Counted from the first letter of the stretch, positions 29,593 to 40,142 are shown. The stretch: DNA of 64,000 nt from Planctomycetia bacterium (GCA_015709575.1 CP054190.1:2974616-3038615), one strand, 5' to 3'. Program-made: numbers and translations. The notes: generated from the sequence alone by a model not told the origin.

Positions 29593-30105
29593 ATGGTGAA
29601 CGTGTCCAGAAGAACCGAGCGCGTCGGCAGCCTGATCCGCGACATTCTCGCGGAGCTGATCCAGACGCGCCTCAACGATCCGCGCATCGAGCGCCTGACC
29701 TCGATCACCCGCGTCGACGTCGCCGCGGATTTCTCGGTCGCGACGGTGCACGTCTCCGTCATGGCGACGGAGGCCCGCCGCAAGCTCACGGTGCAGGCCC
29801 TGCAAAGCGCCAGCGCCCGGCTGCGCTCCTTCATGGGGGAGGACCTGGTCCTGCGAAAGCTGCCGCGGCTGATTTTCGAGCTGGATGACTCCGTTCGCCG
29901 CGGCGCGGAAATGGTCAACACGCTCGAGCAGCTTCGCGCCGAGCGCGGCGAGCCGCCGGACTGGGAATCCGGCGACCGCGACGATCCGCGCGACGAGAAT
30001 ACGAATCCGGCGGATGGCGCATCCGCCGGCGCACCCCGCCCACCCGAGCCGGCACCGTATGCGCCCGAGCCGGCCAGCCCCCAGCGATCACCGGAGGACG
30101 AGTAA
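29593..30105 (+). CDS. rbfA: ribosome-binding factor A
   Basis: Assists maturation of 16S rRNA in the 30S subunit. The KH-like fold is visible: RRTERVGSLIRDILAELIQTRLNDPRI, ITRVDVAADFSVATVHVSVM and LRKLPRLIFELDDSVRRGAEMVNTLEQL. The C-terminal 45 residues are Asp/Pro-rich and probably disordered. A GTG codon follows the ATG immediately. The next gene starts four bases after its stop. Confidence 0.93.
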   Translation: MVNVSRRTERVGSLIRDILAELIQTRLNDPRIERLTSITRVDVAADFSVATVHVSVMATEARRKLTVQALQSASARLRSFMGEDLVLRKLPRLIFELDDSVRRGAEMVNTLEQLRAERGEPPDWESGDRDDPRDENTNPADGASAGAPRPPEPAPYAPEPASPQRSPEDE

Positions 30106-30109
30106 CCTC

Positions 30110-31108
30110 ATGCGCGGCGCCACTCAATTCGCCCGTCGGGTCAAGCAGTTGCTTCGCACGCTGCGCACCAAGTATGGAAAAGTGCAGCGCCCGGCCGTGG
30201 GCGACCCCGTCACGCAGTTGATATTGGGTGTTCTCACGCGCGATGCGCTCGAAGCCCGGGCGCGGGAGGCGCTCGAGCGGCTGCGGGAGATGGTCGTCGA
30301 TTACAACGAACTACGCGTCGTCTCGCCGCTGGAGTTGTGCGACGCCTTGGGCGACTTCCCCGATGCGCGCCGCAAAAGCGAGGACATCTCCCGCGCCCTG
30401 AACCGAATCTTCGCCGTGGAGCATATTGTCTCGCTGGACGGCCTCTCCGAGATGTCGCAGCGCGACGGGCGTGCCTATCTGGATCGCATCGACGGGCTGG
30501 AGCCGTACTCAAAGGCGCGCATCCGCCTGCTCGGGCTGGGACAAATCGCCGTTCCGCTCGATGAGGCCATGCTGGCGTTCGTCCGCCGCGAACGAGTCGT
30601 CGACCCCGCGGCCAGCCATGAGGAAATCCAGGCATTTCTCGAGCGGCAGTTTGATCTCGCGGAGGCGCTGGAGTTTTTCGTACTGCTGCGCAAGCACGCC
30701 TGGCACGAAATGTCGTCCACCGTGCGCAAGGGCAAGGCCGAGAAGATCCTCAGTGTCCCGCCCGACCGGACATCGCGAAACATGCTTCAGCTGATTACCC
30801 CCGGCTCGCTGAAACAGGCCCAGGCCGCGGCGGATGCTTCGAGCGAGCGAGCGGCTGCCAGGTCTTCCGCGCGCAGCCGCCCCGCGGCCGCCAAGCCGGA
30901 TTCAAAACCAGCACCAAAGCCCGAGACGCGCCCGGCGGGCAAGCGCCCTTCGCGCGCTGCGCCGGCCGCGCAGTCCGCGGCTGCGACGGCCTCGCCGCCG
31001 TCGCCCGCCGCCGCCCCCGCTGCCAAGACGCCGACCAAGCGAACCGCTCAGCGACCCAAGCGCCCCACCCGGTCCGCGGCTCGTCCGCCGCGGTCGCGCG
31101 CCCGTTGA
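30110..31108 (+). CDS. HhH-GPD-like protein with basic C-terminal tail
   Basis: The 332-residue product resembles the endonuclease III (HhH-GPD) superfamily: QLILGVLTRDALEARAREALERL aligns with the start of that fold, and the segment IDGLEPYSKARIRLLGLG...LDEAML with the LPGVGRKTANV...VDTHV region. The general-base Asp position is kept (LDEAML), but the catalytic Lys position is not clearly present, and the iron-sulfur Cys cluster is absent. The last 90 residues are Ala/Pro/Lys-rich. Enzyme activity is therefore uncertain. ATG lies four bases after the rbfA stop. Confidence 0.6.
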   Translation: MRGATQFARRVKQLLRTLRTKYGKVQRPAVGDPVTQLILGVLTRDALEARAREALERLREMVVDYNELRVVSPLELCDALGDFPDARRKSEDISRALNRIFAVEHIVSLDGLSEMSQRDGRAYLDRIDGLEPYSKARIRLLGLGQIAVPLDEAMLAFVRRERVVDPAASHEEIQAFLERQFDLAEALEFFVLLRKHAWHEMSSTVRKGKAEKILSVPPDRTSRNMLQLITPGSLKQAQAAADASSERAAARSSARSRPAAAKPDSKPAPKPETRPAGKRPSRAAPAAQSAAATASPPSPAAAPAAKTPTKRTAQRPKRPTRSAARPPRSRAR

Positions 31109-31199
31109 CGCAAGCCCGCGTCCGCCCGACCGGCCGCATGGCACGGGACCGTCGCCGGAATGACGACTTGCCGGAGTGCGCTTCGGGGCGAACAATGCC

Positions 31200-34100
31200 A
31201 TGATGAGCCGAAATGCGGAATCGCGAATGTCCATCTGCCGCCACCGGCCCGACCCGGACACGACACGCGCTTCGCCCCGATTCTCCCCGCCCGCGGTGAT
31301 CCATGCCGGCCGAGCGCCGCGGTCGCGCCTGACCCGGGCGCTGAGCCTGATGGCGATCCTGGCGGGCGCTTTCGCCGCCGGCGCTGCACAAACCACGCAA
31401 AGCGCCTCGGAGAAGGATGCCGAAACGCCGGCCCGCCGGCCGCTGTCGGCCGTCGCCGGCGTGCCGGACGTCCAGGCCGTGCCCGAGCCACAGTGGTCGC
31501 CGGAAGCCGCCGAGCGAATTCGTGCGCTGCTTGAGCAGGCCGAGCGCACCATCGGCCACAGTGTGCAGCCCGCGCCGCGCGATACGTCCGAATTCCGGTT
31601 GATGGAAGCGGAAGATCCTGTCACCAGCGCGGTCGATGCATTGGCGCGTGCGGCGGCGATCGACGAATTGCGATCTGGAGCAGTGCTGTTCTGGTTGGCC
31701 CAGGGCTGCGCGCGCCTGGGGCGTGACGCCGAGGCGCTGCGAGCCGCGCAAGCCGCGGCGGAGTTCCGTCCGCGGGATGCGGACACGCGCTTTTTGCTCG
31801 GCGTACTCAAGGCCCGCGCCGGCGACGTCGAGAGCGCGATCACCGAGCTGCGCACCGCCACGCTGGTGGGCGCTCAAAACCTCAACAATGCGCGGGTCAC
31901 TGCGGCATGGTTCCTGCTTGGCGCTGCGCTGGAGCAGTCCGGCTGGCTGACCGCCGCCGAGGAAGCCTACGCCGAGTTTGATGACCTGATCGAGGATGGA
32001 GCGCCCGAGCATCGCCGCGACCCGAACGTCGCGGCCATCCTGCAGGAGCACCCGCTCGGTGCAATCGAAGCGCGGCAAGCCCTGCTGCGAAGGCTCAACC
32101 GTCCGGACCAGGCGTTGCGCGTGATCGAGGCTGTCGCCGAGCGCCGCCCCGACGACCCCCTGCTGCTGCGGATGATGCTGCGCGCCCAGATCGACGCCGG
32201 TCGCGCCGACGCCGCGCTCGCCGCCATACGGGCGCGCGTCCGCGACTCGAACGACCCGACGATGCAGGGCCTGCTTGGCCTGGCGGTCGACGCGGCGGTT
32301 CGCGCGAACCAGCTTGGACCATGGATCGCGCAACTGCAGCGCGATGTCGCGCAGGGCCGCCACGTCGCCGCCGCCGCCGCGCTGGCGGCACGCCTGGAAT
32401 CGCTCGAGCGACCCGCAGAGGCGCTGCCGCTCCGCCGCGCGGCAGTGGATGCAGCGCCTGCGGACGCGGATGCGGCCTGGGCGCTGGCGGCCTGCCTGCG
32501 TCAGACGGGCGACCTGCGCGCCGCGCTCGACACGCTGATCGCGGCGGTACACCGCCATGACCCCGCGACTGCGGCGGCGGATGCCGCGCCGCGCAGCGCA
32601 CCGCTGGCGTCCGGCCTGCACGTCGGCGCGTGGATGTCGTCTCTGCGGGCCGCCGACGAACTGCTTGCGATCATCGAGTCCTATGGCCGAGCCGGCCGGC
32701 GCGACTTCGCATCGGATTTCGTCTATGGCATCAGCGCGATGGCCATTTCGCAGGATGAACTGGGCGCGCGGCTGCTGGGCGGGTGCATCGAATCGCGACC
32801 GACGTTCGCCGAAGCACACGTGGCCTGGGGCGAGGCGCTCGCGGCCCGCTATCGCTGGTCGGAGGCGGCCGACAAGGCCCGCGCCGCGCTGGCGATTTCC
32901 GCGGATCACGCGGCCGCGCAACTGCTGCTGGCGCGTGCCCTTGCCGGCTTGGACGACAACGAGGCCGCCGAGGCGGCGTTCCGCCGGGCAGTTCAGCTCG
33001 CTCCCCAAAGCGCGGACGTCGCGATCGCCATGGCGCGCTTTCACGAGCGCCAAGGCCATCATCAATCCACGGGGGCGCAGCGGCGCTACACCGATGCCCT
33101 CAAGCTCGATCCGGCCAACGCCGTCGCCGTGGAGGGGCTGATTCGCTCGTACGTCTCCAGCGGACGGCTGGAACTCGCGCGGCAACGGCTGGCAGCGGCG
33201 GAATCGGCCGACCTGCCGGAGGACGTTCTGCGCCGGGTGCGCACGCTGGTGCGTTTCGCCGAGGGGCTGCCGCCGCCGGCGTACGCGGCGGAGCTGGAGC
33301 GGCAATTCGCCCAACACCCCACCGATGTGCGCACCGGCGTGGACCTGGCCACCCTGCTGGTGGCCCTGCGCCGCGGCGAGGATGCGTTGCGCGTCGCGGA
33401 GCGCCTGGCGGACCTCGCGCCGGATGATGAATCCGTGCTGGCGGTCCGGGCGCGGGTGGATGTCGAGCATCTGAACTACGAACGCGCAATCACGTCGATG
33501 CGGACGCTCGTAGAGCGCTATCCCAACCGCGTGGCACAGCTCGAGGCGCTGGCCGAGCTGTACCTGCATGACTTCGAGCCCCGGCGGGCGCGCGAGCTGT
33601 TGACACACGCGCTCTCACGCCCCATGCCGCAGGAATCCGCCCGACGGCTGCGCCTGTTTCTGCTGGGCACGTACCTCGTATACGACGATGCGGCTGCGGG
33701 GCTGCCCGTCGTGGAGGAGGCGATCCGCGCCGCACCGGCCGACACGGCGCTTCCGGCAATCCGGCTCCGCATGCTGGCGCGTGCCGGACGAGGGAAGGAG
33801 GCGGTCGAAGCCGCCGGCGCCTGGCTGGATGAGGATCCGACGGACGATGACCGGTTGGAGACGTTTCGCACGGTGTGCCAGGACTCGCACGAGCTGGCGC
33901 CCGCGATCGAGCGCGCCCGGCAATGGCTCGCCGCGGGCCGGCCGGCCTCGTCTGAGTGGCTCGAGCACCTGCTGCTGCTCGACGGCCGCGCGGATGAAGC
34001 GCTGGACGTTGTGAAGGCCCGCACGCCGATGAACCTGCGGGATTCGTTTGAGCGCCGCCTGCGAATGGGCACGTGCACCTTGCGGGCCGGGCGGGCCGCC

Positions 34101-34823
34101 GAAGCGCGGGCCGAGTACGAGGCGCTGCTCGCGGACAACACGGCCGCCGGGATCTTCGGCGTGCGCATGGCCGCGCGCTATGGGCTGCTGGAGTCGATGG
34201 CGGCGCTCGGGGAGTTTGACGCGGCGCTGGAGCTGGCAAAGAGCTGGGAGGCGGAGACCGATCGTCGCCTCTCGGCGGCCGAGAACCTCGACCTCCGGCG
34301 TTTCGTCTACCAGTCCGCCGGCCGCGATGCCGAGCTGGTCGAGATCATGCGTGCCCAGCGAGCCGCCTCGCCGGGCGAGGTGCTCTACGACAACAACCTG
34401 GGCTACACGCTCGTGGACCTGGGCCTCGAGATCGAGGCATCAACGGCCATGATCCGGCGCGCCGTGGCGGCCCGGCCGCTGAACGCGTCCTATCTCGACA
34501 GCCTCGGCTGGGCCTACTACAAGGCCGGCGATTTCGCCGCCGCGCGGAAATACCTGGTTCGCAGCCTCACCCTATGGGAGGGGCGGAACAGCATCACCGT
34601 GCTGGATCACTGCGGCGACGCGGAATACCGGCTTGGCAACATCGAAGCGGCCCGACGCTGCTGGGAGCGCACACTCGAGGAGCACGGGCGCGCCAACCCG
34701 ATTGACCTCAGCACCGACGATCGTCGGGCCGCGGCGGGTGCTCGCCGAAAGCTGGATGCGCTGGATTCCAACCGCCCTGCGCCGACTGCCGCCACCGCCT
34801 CTGAGCAACAGGAGTCCCGGTGA
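31200..34823 (+). CDS. large TPR-repeat exported protein
   Basis: About 1207 residues. The N-terminus has Arg-rich residues and a hydrophobic segment (LSLMAILAGAFAAGAAQ, around 55), suggesting export or membrane anchoring. Most of the rest consists of TPR-like helical pairs, such as AEALRAAQAAAEFRPRDADT and LGWAYYKAGDFAAARKYLVRSL. TPR proteins mediate protein-protein contacts; no enzymatic domain is apparent. The start is uncertain: ATG at 31200, GTG at 31176 or ATG at 31227 are all possible. The stop overlaps the start of kdsD (GTGA), so the two genes are probably co-translated. Confidence 0.75.
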   Translation: MMSRNAESRMSICRHRPDPDTTRASPRFSPPAVIHAGRAPRSRLTRALSLMAILAGAFAAGAAQTTQSASEKDAETPARRPLSAVAGVPDVQAVPEPQWSPEAAERIRALLEQAERTIGHSVQPAPRDTSEFRLMEAEDPVTSAVDALARAAAIDELRSGAVLFWLAQGCARLGRDAEALRAAQAAAEFRPRDADTRFLLGVLKARAGDVESAITELRTATLVGAQNLNNARVTAAWFLLGAALEQSGWLTAAEEAYAEFDDLIEDGAPEHRRDPNVAAILQEHPLGAIEARQALLRRLNRPDQALRVIEAVAERRPDDPLLLRMMLRAQIDAGRADAALAAIRARVRDSNDPTMQGLLGLAVDAAVRANQLGPWIAQLQRDVAQGRHVAAAAALAARLESLERPAEALPLRRAAVDAAPADADAAWALAACLRQTGDLRAALDTLIAAVHRHDPATAAADAAPRSAPLASGLHVGAWMSSLRAADELLAIIESYGRAGRRDFASDFVYGISAMAISQDELGARLLGGCIESRPTFAEAHVAWGEALAARYRWSEAADKARAALAISADHAAAQLLLARALAGLDDNEAAEAAFRRAVQLAPQSADVAIAMARFHERQGHHQSTGAQRRYTDALKLDPANAVAVEGLIRSYVSSGRLELARQRLAAAESADLPEDVLRRVRTLVRFAEGLPPPAYAAELERQFAQHPTDVRTGVDLATLLVALRRGEDALRVAERLADLAPDDESVLAVRARVDVEHLNYERAITSMRTLVERYPNRVAQLEALAELYLHDFEPRRARELLTHALSRPMPQESARRLRLFLLGTYLVYDDAAAGLPVVEEAIRAAPADTALPAIRLRMLARAGRGKEAVEAAGAWLDEDPTDDDRLETFRTVCQDSHELAPAIERARQWLAAGRPASSEWLEHLLLLDGRADEALDVVKARTPMNLRDSFERRLRMGTCTLRAGRAAEARAEYEALLADNTAAGIFGVRMAARYGLLESMAALGEFDAALELAKSWEAETDRRLSAAENLDLRRFVYQSAGRDAELVEIMRAQRAASPGEVLYDNNLGYTLVDLGLEIEASTAMIRRAVAARPLNASYLDSLGWAYYKAGDFAAARKYLVRSLTLWEGRNSITVLDHCGDAEYRLGNIEAARRCWERTLEEHGRANPIDLSTDDRRAAAGARRKLDALDSNRPAPTAATASEQQESR

Positions 34824-35860
34824 CCCCCTTGACTAAACCCACCGAGCGCCCCGCGAGTGCGCGACAATCGCCGCTGGAGGTCGGTCGGCAGGTGATCGCC
34901 GAGGAGGCGGCCGCGCTGCAGGCCGTGGCCGGTTCGCTGGGGACGGCGTTTGAGCGGGTCGTAAGCACGATCCTGAACGACTGTGATCAGCTCGTCATCA
35001 GCGGGCTGGGCAAGAGCGGCGTCATCGCGCAGAAAATCGCGGCCTCGCTCACCAGCACCGGCACCCCGGCGACATACCTGCATCCCGTTGAAGCGCTGCA
35101 CGGCGACCTGGGCGTCGTCTCGCGCCGACACGGATTGATCGCGCTGACGCGCAGCGGCAATACCGACGAGTTGCTGAGGCTGGTCACTCATTTCCGCCGT
35201 CTCGGCGGTCCGGTCATCGGCGTCACGCAGGCACGCGGGTCGCGGCTCGAGGAGCTGTCGCACCACGTGCTGCTGCTCCCGGATCTGCCGGAATCGGGGC
35301 CGCTGAACCTCGCGCCGACAACCAGTTGCGTCATGCAGCTCGCGATCGGCGATGCGCTGGCGATGGCCCTGCTTCACCAGCGCGGCTTCCGGGCGGAGGA
35401 CTTTGCACAGTATCACCCGGAGGGAACGCTCGGTCGGCGTCTCTTGCTTCGCGCAGCCGACCTGATGCATGCCGGCGACTCCTTGCCACTGGTGCGGGCC
35501 GATCAGCCGCTGCTCGAACTGCTGCACGAGGCCACCCGCAAGCAACTGGGGTTGGCGCTGATTGTCGATTCGGACGGCGCACTGATCGGCACCTTCACCG
35601 ACGGCGATTTGCGCCGCCTGGCCGGTGCGGGGCTGCCCAACCCCTTCGAGCTGGACGCCCGCACCGCCCACGCGCGCAGCCGCCGTCCCGTCGGCGCGCC
35701 GCCGCCGCACGCCTCCTGCGTCGCGCCGTCGCGCCTGGCGATCGACTGCCTTCAGATCATGCGCGACAGCCAGATCACAACGCTGGTGGTCGCCGATGAG
35801 TCGCGGCGCCCGCTCGGCATCCTGCGGCTGCTCGACCTGCTGCGCGCCGGCCTCGGCTGA
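34820..35860 (+). CDS. kdsD: arabinose-5-phosphate isomerase (KpsF/GutQ family)
   Basis: Interconverts ribulose-5-phosphate and arabinose-5-phosphate, the precursor of KDO in lipopolysaccharide. The SIS domain covers about 40-190 (VISGLGKSGVIAQKIAASLTSTGTPATYLHPVEALHGDLG and TRSGNTDELL). Two CBS motifs occupy the C-terminal third: MHAGDSLPLV..., LIVDSDGALIGTFTDGDLRR and IDCLQIMRDSQIT. The HPxEALHGDLG segment and GEGTLG-type motif (YHPEGTLGRRL) are characteristic. GTG start overlaps the TPR gene stop and has AGGAG six bases upstream. Its stop abuts that of the convergent VIT gene. Confidence 0.93.
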   Translation: MTPLTKPTERPASARQSPLEVGRQVIAEEAAALQAVAGSLGTAFERVVSTILNDCDQLVISGLGKSGVIAQKIAASLTSTGTPATYLHPVEALHGDLGVVSRRHGLIALTRSGNTDELLRLVTHFRRLGGPVIGVTQARGSRLEELSHHVLLLPDLPESGPLNLAPTTSCVMQLAIGDALAMALLHQRGFRAEDFAQYHPEGTLGRRLLLRAADLMHAGDSLPLVRADQPLLELLHEATRKQLGLALIVDSDGALIGTFTDGDLRRLAGAGLPNPFELDARTAHARSRRPVGAPPPHASCVAPSRLAIDCLQIMRDSQITTLVVADESRRPLGILRLLDLLRAGLG

Positions 35861-38335
35861 TCACGAGCCGCGCGGCACCGGCCGCACGTGCCGCACCGAA
35901 TCCAGCTTCACCAGCTCGGCCAGCTTGCGCACGTCGATTGAACCGATCAGCGTGCTTGCACCCGGGACTTCGCCGGCGGCCTCGAAGCCCAGTTTCACCA
36001 GCGCTGCGCGAACTTCATCGTTCAACTCCGCCACGACAATCATCACCGCCACCCGGTGCTTTTCAACGCGAATCGGGCCGACCGTGAGATCGCCGCTCTG
36101 ACCCGCCTGGGCGACGCGCTCCGCCAGATCGCGAAGTCCGGCATCCAGCTTGCGGGCCGGAGTGTTCTGCTCTTCGCGTGCTTTAGCGTTCGCGCCGTCA
36201 TCGCTGGTGACGCTCCCCAGTCGATCCCGTGCCGCCGGACGACCGGCCTCGGCTCCACCGGCCGGCGCGGCTGCCGGACGTGCTGCCGGTGGCGCCATCG
36301 TGACGCCGAAACCGCCGTAACCGCCACCGTCCGACAGGCGCGCCCCTCCCTTTCTGAGGCTGCGCCCTAGCGCAACACCGGACACGTCACCAAGGAACAC
36401 GCCTTCATAACTCACGCCGTCGGGCATCTCGACCGGCACATCCACCAGCACGGACTCGCCGCCGATGGTGACGCGGGTGCGCTCCACCGCGACGAAGCTC
36501 GTGAACTGCGTCATCAGGCGGTGCGTTACCCCCAGCGCCGTGATCGCCTCCCGCAGCTCGGCCGGCAGCGTGCCGGATTGCACCGCCGCAAGATTTTCGT
36601 TCATCAGAAATTCCACCCGCGCCCGTGCCCACAGCGATCCTAGCGCGGACGGCTCCGCACCGCTGTTCGCGGCCGCGGACGGCGCGTCGATCCGGACTTC
36701 CCGCTCGAAAGGTCCGAGCGCGTTGCGCCCCTTGAGGCGGATCACGCCGCCGGACGCCTCGCGCAGCCGCCCGTGGATGACCACCGGTTTCTCGGCGAAC
36801 AGATCGGGAATCGCGCGCGGATAGACGTCCTCGACCGGCAAGTCACCCCAATCGACGCTGATATCCGCCAGCACCGGGGATTCGATCCGACGCGCGAACC
36901 GCTCGACGGCCGCATCCTCCGCCTCTTTGGTGGTCACGTACTCAACCTCGCCGCGCCCCGCGCCGGCCATGCCATCGAGCAGAAAACGATTGACCGAGTT
37001 GCCGATGCCGAAGCTGAACACGCGGGTCGAAGCGGCGTTCTTCCGCACCGCGTCGATGATCGCCATGTCGTTGCCGACGTAACCGTCGGTCATGAAGCAT
37101 ACGATCCGCATCGGCGCGGAAGCCGACCGCTTCGCCTGCACCAGCGCCGCCTCGATGGCGCGCATCATCTCGGTGCCGCCGCCGGATTTCCGTTCCGTCA
37201 CGAAAGCCTGCGCCTCCGCGACGTTTTCGGCCGTAGCCGGCCGCGGCGCCTCCCACAACACCGAGGTGTGCCCGGAAAAGGTGATGATGTTGAACACATC
37301 CGCCGGTCGCATCGACGCCAGCGCCTTGCGCATCACCGCGCGCGACTTCTCCATCGGAAATCCGTTCATCGACCCCGACGTATCGAGCACGAAAATCAGC
37401 TCGCGCGGCACGACCGTTTCGGCCTGCACCCGTCGCGGCGGCTGGAGCACCAGCGTGAAGTAGAGGCCGGTCGGATCGCGCTCAACGACATACGAATCGC
37501 CGATCTCCTCCCGCGCGAGGCGATAGCGCAGCACGAAGTCGCGATTCGGAATCTCGGTCTTCTTCGCCAGCGTCACGCGCGCATGCCCCGGGCCGTCCGA
37601 TGTGATCAGCGTCTCGTGCAGCGGGCTGGCCAGATCGAACAGCTCTGAGCCGCCGAAGATGTCCAGCGTCAGTGCGATGTCGTGCCCAGCGCGGGTGCCC
37701 TTCGGCGTGATCGGCGGGCTGATCCGCTGAGCGTCCGGCACCTCGCTCGTCCCCGTCGCGCGGGTCATGGGCGCTTCGGCGCTTCCGCCGCCGGGAATGT
37801 AGCGCGGGCCCACCACCATCGGAAACACCCACTCCAGCACGCCCTCGTCATAACGCAGCGTTTCAACGAAGGCGATCTCAACGCTGATCTGCACCCCCGG
37901 CTCGATGTTGGCAACCATCTGCGTGAAGATGTTGGGGCGCTCCTGGTCCAGCAGCGCCGCCACGTGCCCCTTGGCCCGGGCGTCCTCATAGATCGCACGG
38001 GCCTCCTCCCGCGGCCGCACCTCCCCGATCACCTCGCGCGAGCCGATCACGATCCGCATGTCATCCACCGCCGCAAGGTGCGGCAGCGGGAAGGTGTACA
38101 AGGCGTCGATCTTGCGCGTGGCCGGGTTTGAGAACACCTGGCGCACGACCGTCCGGGCGATCATCCCGTGAATCTCGGTGCGCACGTCGGTGTGTTGCAG
38201 CGGACAAACCGCCGGCAGGCCCGCTCCCTCGGACGCAACGATCAAATCCCCGCACGCCAACACGCTCGATGGCGTCAGAATCGCGGCGAAAAGCGACAAT
38301 ACACCGGCCAGACGCGCAAATCCGAGTCGAAACAT
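35861..38335 (-). CDS. VIT and vWA domain protein, exported
   Basis: An 824-residue protein with the architecture of inter-alpha-trypsin-inhibitor heavy chains: signal peptide (about 1-27, ending VLAC, possibly lipidated), VIT domain (about 40-170, with HGMIARTVVRQVFSNPATRKIDALYTFPLP), then a vWA domain starting LIFVLDTSGSMNG (about 312) with a DxSxS MIDAS. The remainder includes a Gly/Ala-rich linker near 680 and a C-terminal domain. Such proteins bind metal-dependent ligands or surface partners. GGAGGAG precedes the ATG, so the longer frame to 38578 is rejected. Confidence 0.85.
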   Translation of the reverse strand: MFRLGFARLAGVLSLFAAILTPSSVLACGDLIVASEGAGLPAVCPLQHTDVRTEIHGMIARTVVRQVFSNPATRKIDALYTFPLPHLAAVDDMRIVIGSREVIGEVRPREEARAIYEDARAKGHVAALLDQERPNIFTQMVANIEPGVQISVEIAFVETLRYDEGVLEWVFPMVVGPRYIPGGGSAEAPMTRATGTSEVPDAQRISPPITPKGTRAGHDIALTLDIFGGSELFDLASPLHETLITSDGPGHARVTLAKKTEIPNRDFVLRYRLAREEIGDSYVVERDPTGLYFTLVLQPPRRVQAETVVPRELIFVLDTSGSMNGFPMEKSRAVMRKALASMRPADVFNIITFSGHTSVLWEAPRPATAENVAEAQAFVTERKSGGGTEMMRAIEAALVQAKRSASAPMRIVCFMTDGYVGNDMAIIDAVRKNAASTRVFSFGIGNSVNRFLLDGMAGAGRGEVEYVTTKEAEDAAVERFARRIESPVLADISVDWGDLPVEDVYPRAIPDLFAEKPVVIHGRLREASGGVIRLKGRNALGPFEREVRIDAPSAAANSGAEPSALGSLWARARVEFLMNENLAAVQSGTLPAELREAITALGVTHRLMTQFTSFVAVERTRVTIGGESVLVDVPVEMPDGVSYEGVFLGDVSGVALGRSLRKGGARLSDGGGYGGFGVTMAPPAARPAAAPAGGAEAGRPAARDRLGSVTSDDGANAKAREEQNTPARKLDAGLRDLAERVAQAGQSGDLTVGPIRVEKHRVAVMIVVAELNDEVRAALVKLGFEAAGEVPGASTLIGSIDVRKLAELVKLDSVRHVRPVPRGS

Positions 38336-38571
38336 GACACTCTCCTCCGCAATCCTGAAACATGGGGCACAATTCAGACAGGCCCACAGCGCCCCGGCGT
38401 CCCGGGGGTGAGCCGGCTCGCGGGGTTGGACGCCCCGGCTGCCGGCCTGGTTCCCGCAATCCCGGGTTTGACCCCTGTCGGCCGGCGCGCGAGAATCCCG
38501 GGCGACAGGGTTCGACCCCGGCATCCGCCCCCAGCGGCATTCGCCCGTGCGACGGGCAGGAGAGGCATGAA

Positions 38572-40044
38572 ATGGCATCCGCGACGATGACTCCCAAGGA
38601 CGTGAAACTCGGGCCGACCAAGCTCCTGATTAACGGCGAGTGGCAGGATGCCGCCAGCGGCAAGACCTTCGAGACGATCAATCCTGCCACCGAGGAGGTG
38701 ATCGCGCGAGTGGCCGAGGCGGATGCGGTTGACATCGACCGAGCGGTAGCCGCTGCCCGGCGCGCATTCGAGGAAGGCCCCTGGTCCAAGATGACCGCCA
38801 GTGAGCGCGGCCGCCTGATGTACAAGCTGGCCGACCTGATCGACGAAAACCGCAAGGAACTGGCGGCCCTCGAGACGCTCGACAACGGCAAGCCGCTGGG
38901 CGAGAGCCTCAAGGCCGACCTGCCGCTGACAACCGCCTGCTACCGCTATTTCGCCGGCTGGGCGGACAAGATTCACGGCAAGACCATCCCCGTCAACGGC
39001 CCCTACTTCTGCTACACACGCCACGAACCGGTCGGCGTCGCGGGCCAGATCATTCCCTGGAACTTCCCGCTGCTGATGCAGGCGTGGAAGCTCGGTCCCG
39101 CGCTGGCAGCCGGCTGCACGGTCGTGCTGAAGGTTGCGGAGCAGACGCCGCTGACAGCGCTCAAGGTCGGCGAACTGGCGATGCAGGCCGGCTTCCCGCC
39201 GGGGGTCATCAACATCTGCCCGGGCTTCGGGCCGACGGCCGGCCAGGCGCTGGCCCGCCACATGGACGTGGATAAGGTCGCCTTCACCGGCTCGACAGAG
39301 GTCGGGCACCTGATCATGAAGTACGCCGCGGAGAGCAATCTCAAGCGCTGCACGCTGGAGCTGGGCGGCAAGAGTCCGAACATCGTCTTCGCCGACACGG
39401 ACATCGACGCCGCGGTCGAGGGCGCGTACTTCGGCCTGTTCTTCAACCAGGGTCAGTGCTGCGTGGCCGGCTCACGTCTGTTCGTCGAAGAGCGCATCCA
39501 CGAGGAATTTGTGCAGAAAATCGCGGAAAAGGCCCGCACGCGCAAGGTCGGCGATCCCTTCGCCCGCGAGACCGGCCAGGGTCCGCAGGTCTCGAGCGTC
39601 CAGTTCGACAAGGTGATGGGCTACATCGAGGCCGGCAAGAAGCAGGGCGCCAAGCTGGTGGTCGGCGGCACGCGCGTCGGCGATCGCGGCTATTTCATCG
39701 CCCCCACCGTCTTTGACAACGTCAAGGACGACATGACCATCGCCAAGGAAGAGATCTTCGGCCCGGTGATGAGCATCATCAAGTTCAAGGACGTGGACGA
39801 AGTCGTCCGACGGGCCAACAACACCATCTTCGGCCTGGCCGCCGCAGTCTGGACGAAGGACATCACCAAGGCGCACGCCATCGCCAACCGCGTCCGCGCC
39901 GGCACGGTGTGGGTCAATTGCTACGACGTGTTTGACGCGGCGGCCCCGTTCGGCGGGTTCAAGCAGTCGGGCCTGGGGCGCGAGCTGGGCGAGTACGGCC
40001 TGTCGGCCTACACCGAGATCAAGACGGTCACGGTCAAAATCTGA
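38572..40044 (+). CDS. NAD(P)-dependent aldehyde dehydrogenase
   Basis: Oxidises an aldehyde to the carboxylate. The 490-residue protein is standard ALDH length. Catalytic Cys297 lies in [11 protein letters not shown], Glu263 in LELGGKSPN, and cofactor motifs are PWNFPLLM and FTGSTEVG. The tail [19 protein letters not shown] is typical of betaine/retinal-type ALDHs. AGGAGAGG precedes the ATG. Substrate cannot be predicted from sequence; neighbours do not form a pathway. Confidence 0.93.
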   Translation: MASATMTPKDVKLGPTKLLINGEWQDAASGKTFETINPATEEVIARVAEADAVDIDRAVAAARRAFEEGPWSKMTASERGRLMYKLADLIDENRKELAALETLDNGKPLGESLKADLPLTTACYRYFAGWADKIHGKTIPVNGPYFCYTRHEPVGVAGQIIPWNFPLLMQAWKLGPALAAGCTVVLKVAEQTPLTALKVGELAMQAGFPPGVINICPGFGPTAGQALARHMDVDKVAFTGSTEVGHLIMKYAAESNLKRCTLELGGKSPNIVFADTDIDAAVEGAYFGLFFNQGQCCVAGSRLFVEERIHEEFVQKIAEKARTRKVGDPFARETGQGPQVSSVQFDKVMGYIEAGKKQGAKLVVGGTRVGDRGYFIAPTVFDNVKDDMTIAKEEIFGPVMSIIKFKDVDEVVRRANNTIFGLAAAVWTKDITKAHAIANRVRAGTVWVNCYDVFDAAAPFGGFKQSGLGRELGEYGLSAYTEIKTVTVKI

Positions 40045-40142
40045 CGCGAACCGCCGCGCGCATCCGGCGCCGGGCGGTTCGGCGGGCTGCTCGCTGCGTC
40101 CGTGGGCCGGCCGCGCGGCGCGTGGTGAGCAGCGCCTCGTGC

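Noticed and set aside
30795-33608. 937-codon minus-strand frame opposite the TPR gene
   Set aside because: GC-rich antisense shadow; no domain visible.
38500-38570. tRNA-like GGGTTCGACCCC stretch upstream of the aldehyde dehydrogenase
   Set aside because: Only a T-arm-like fragment; no acceptor, D or anticodon arm could be folded.
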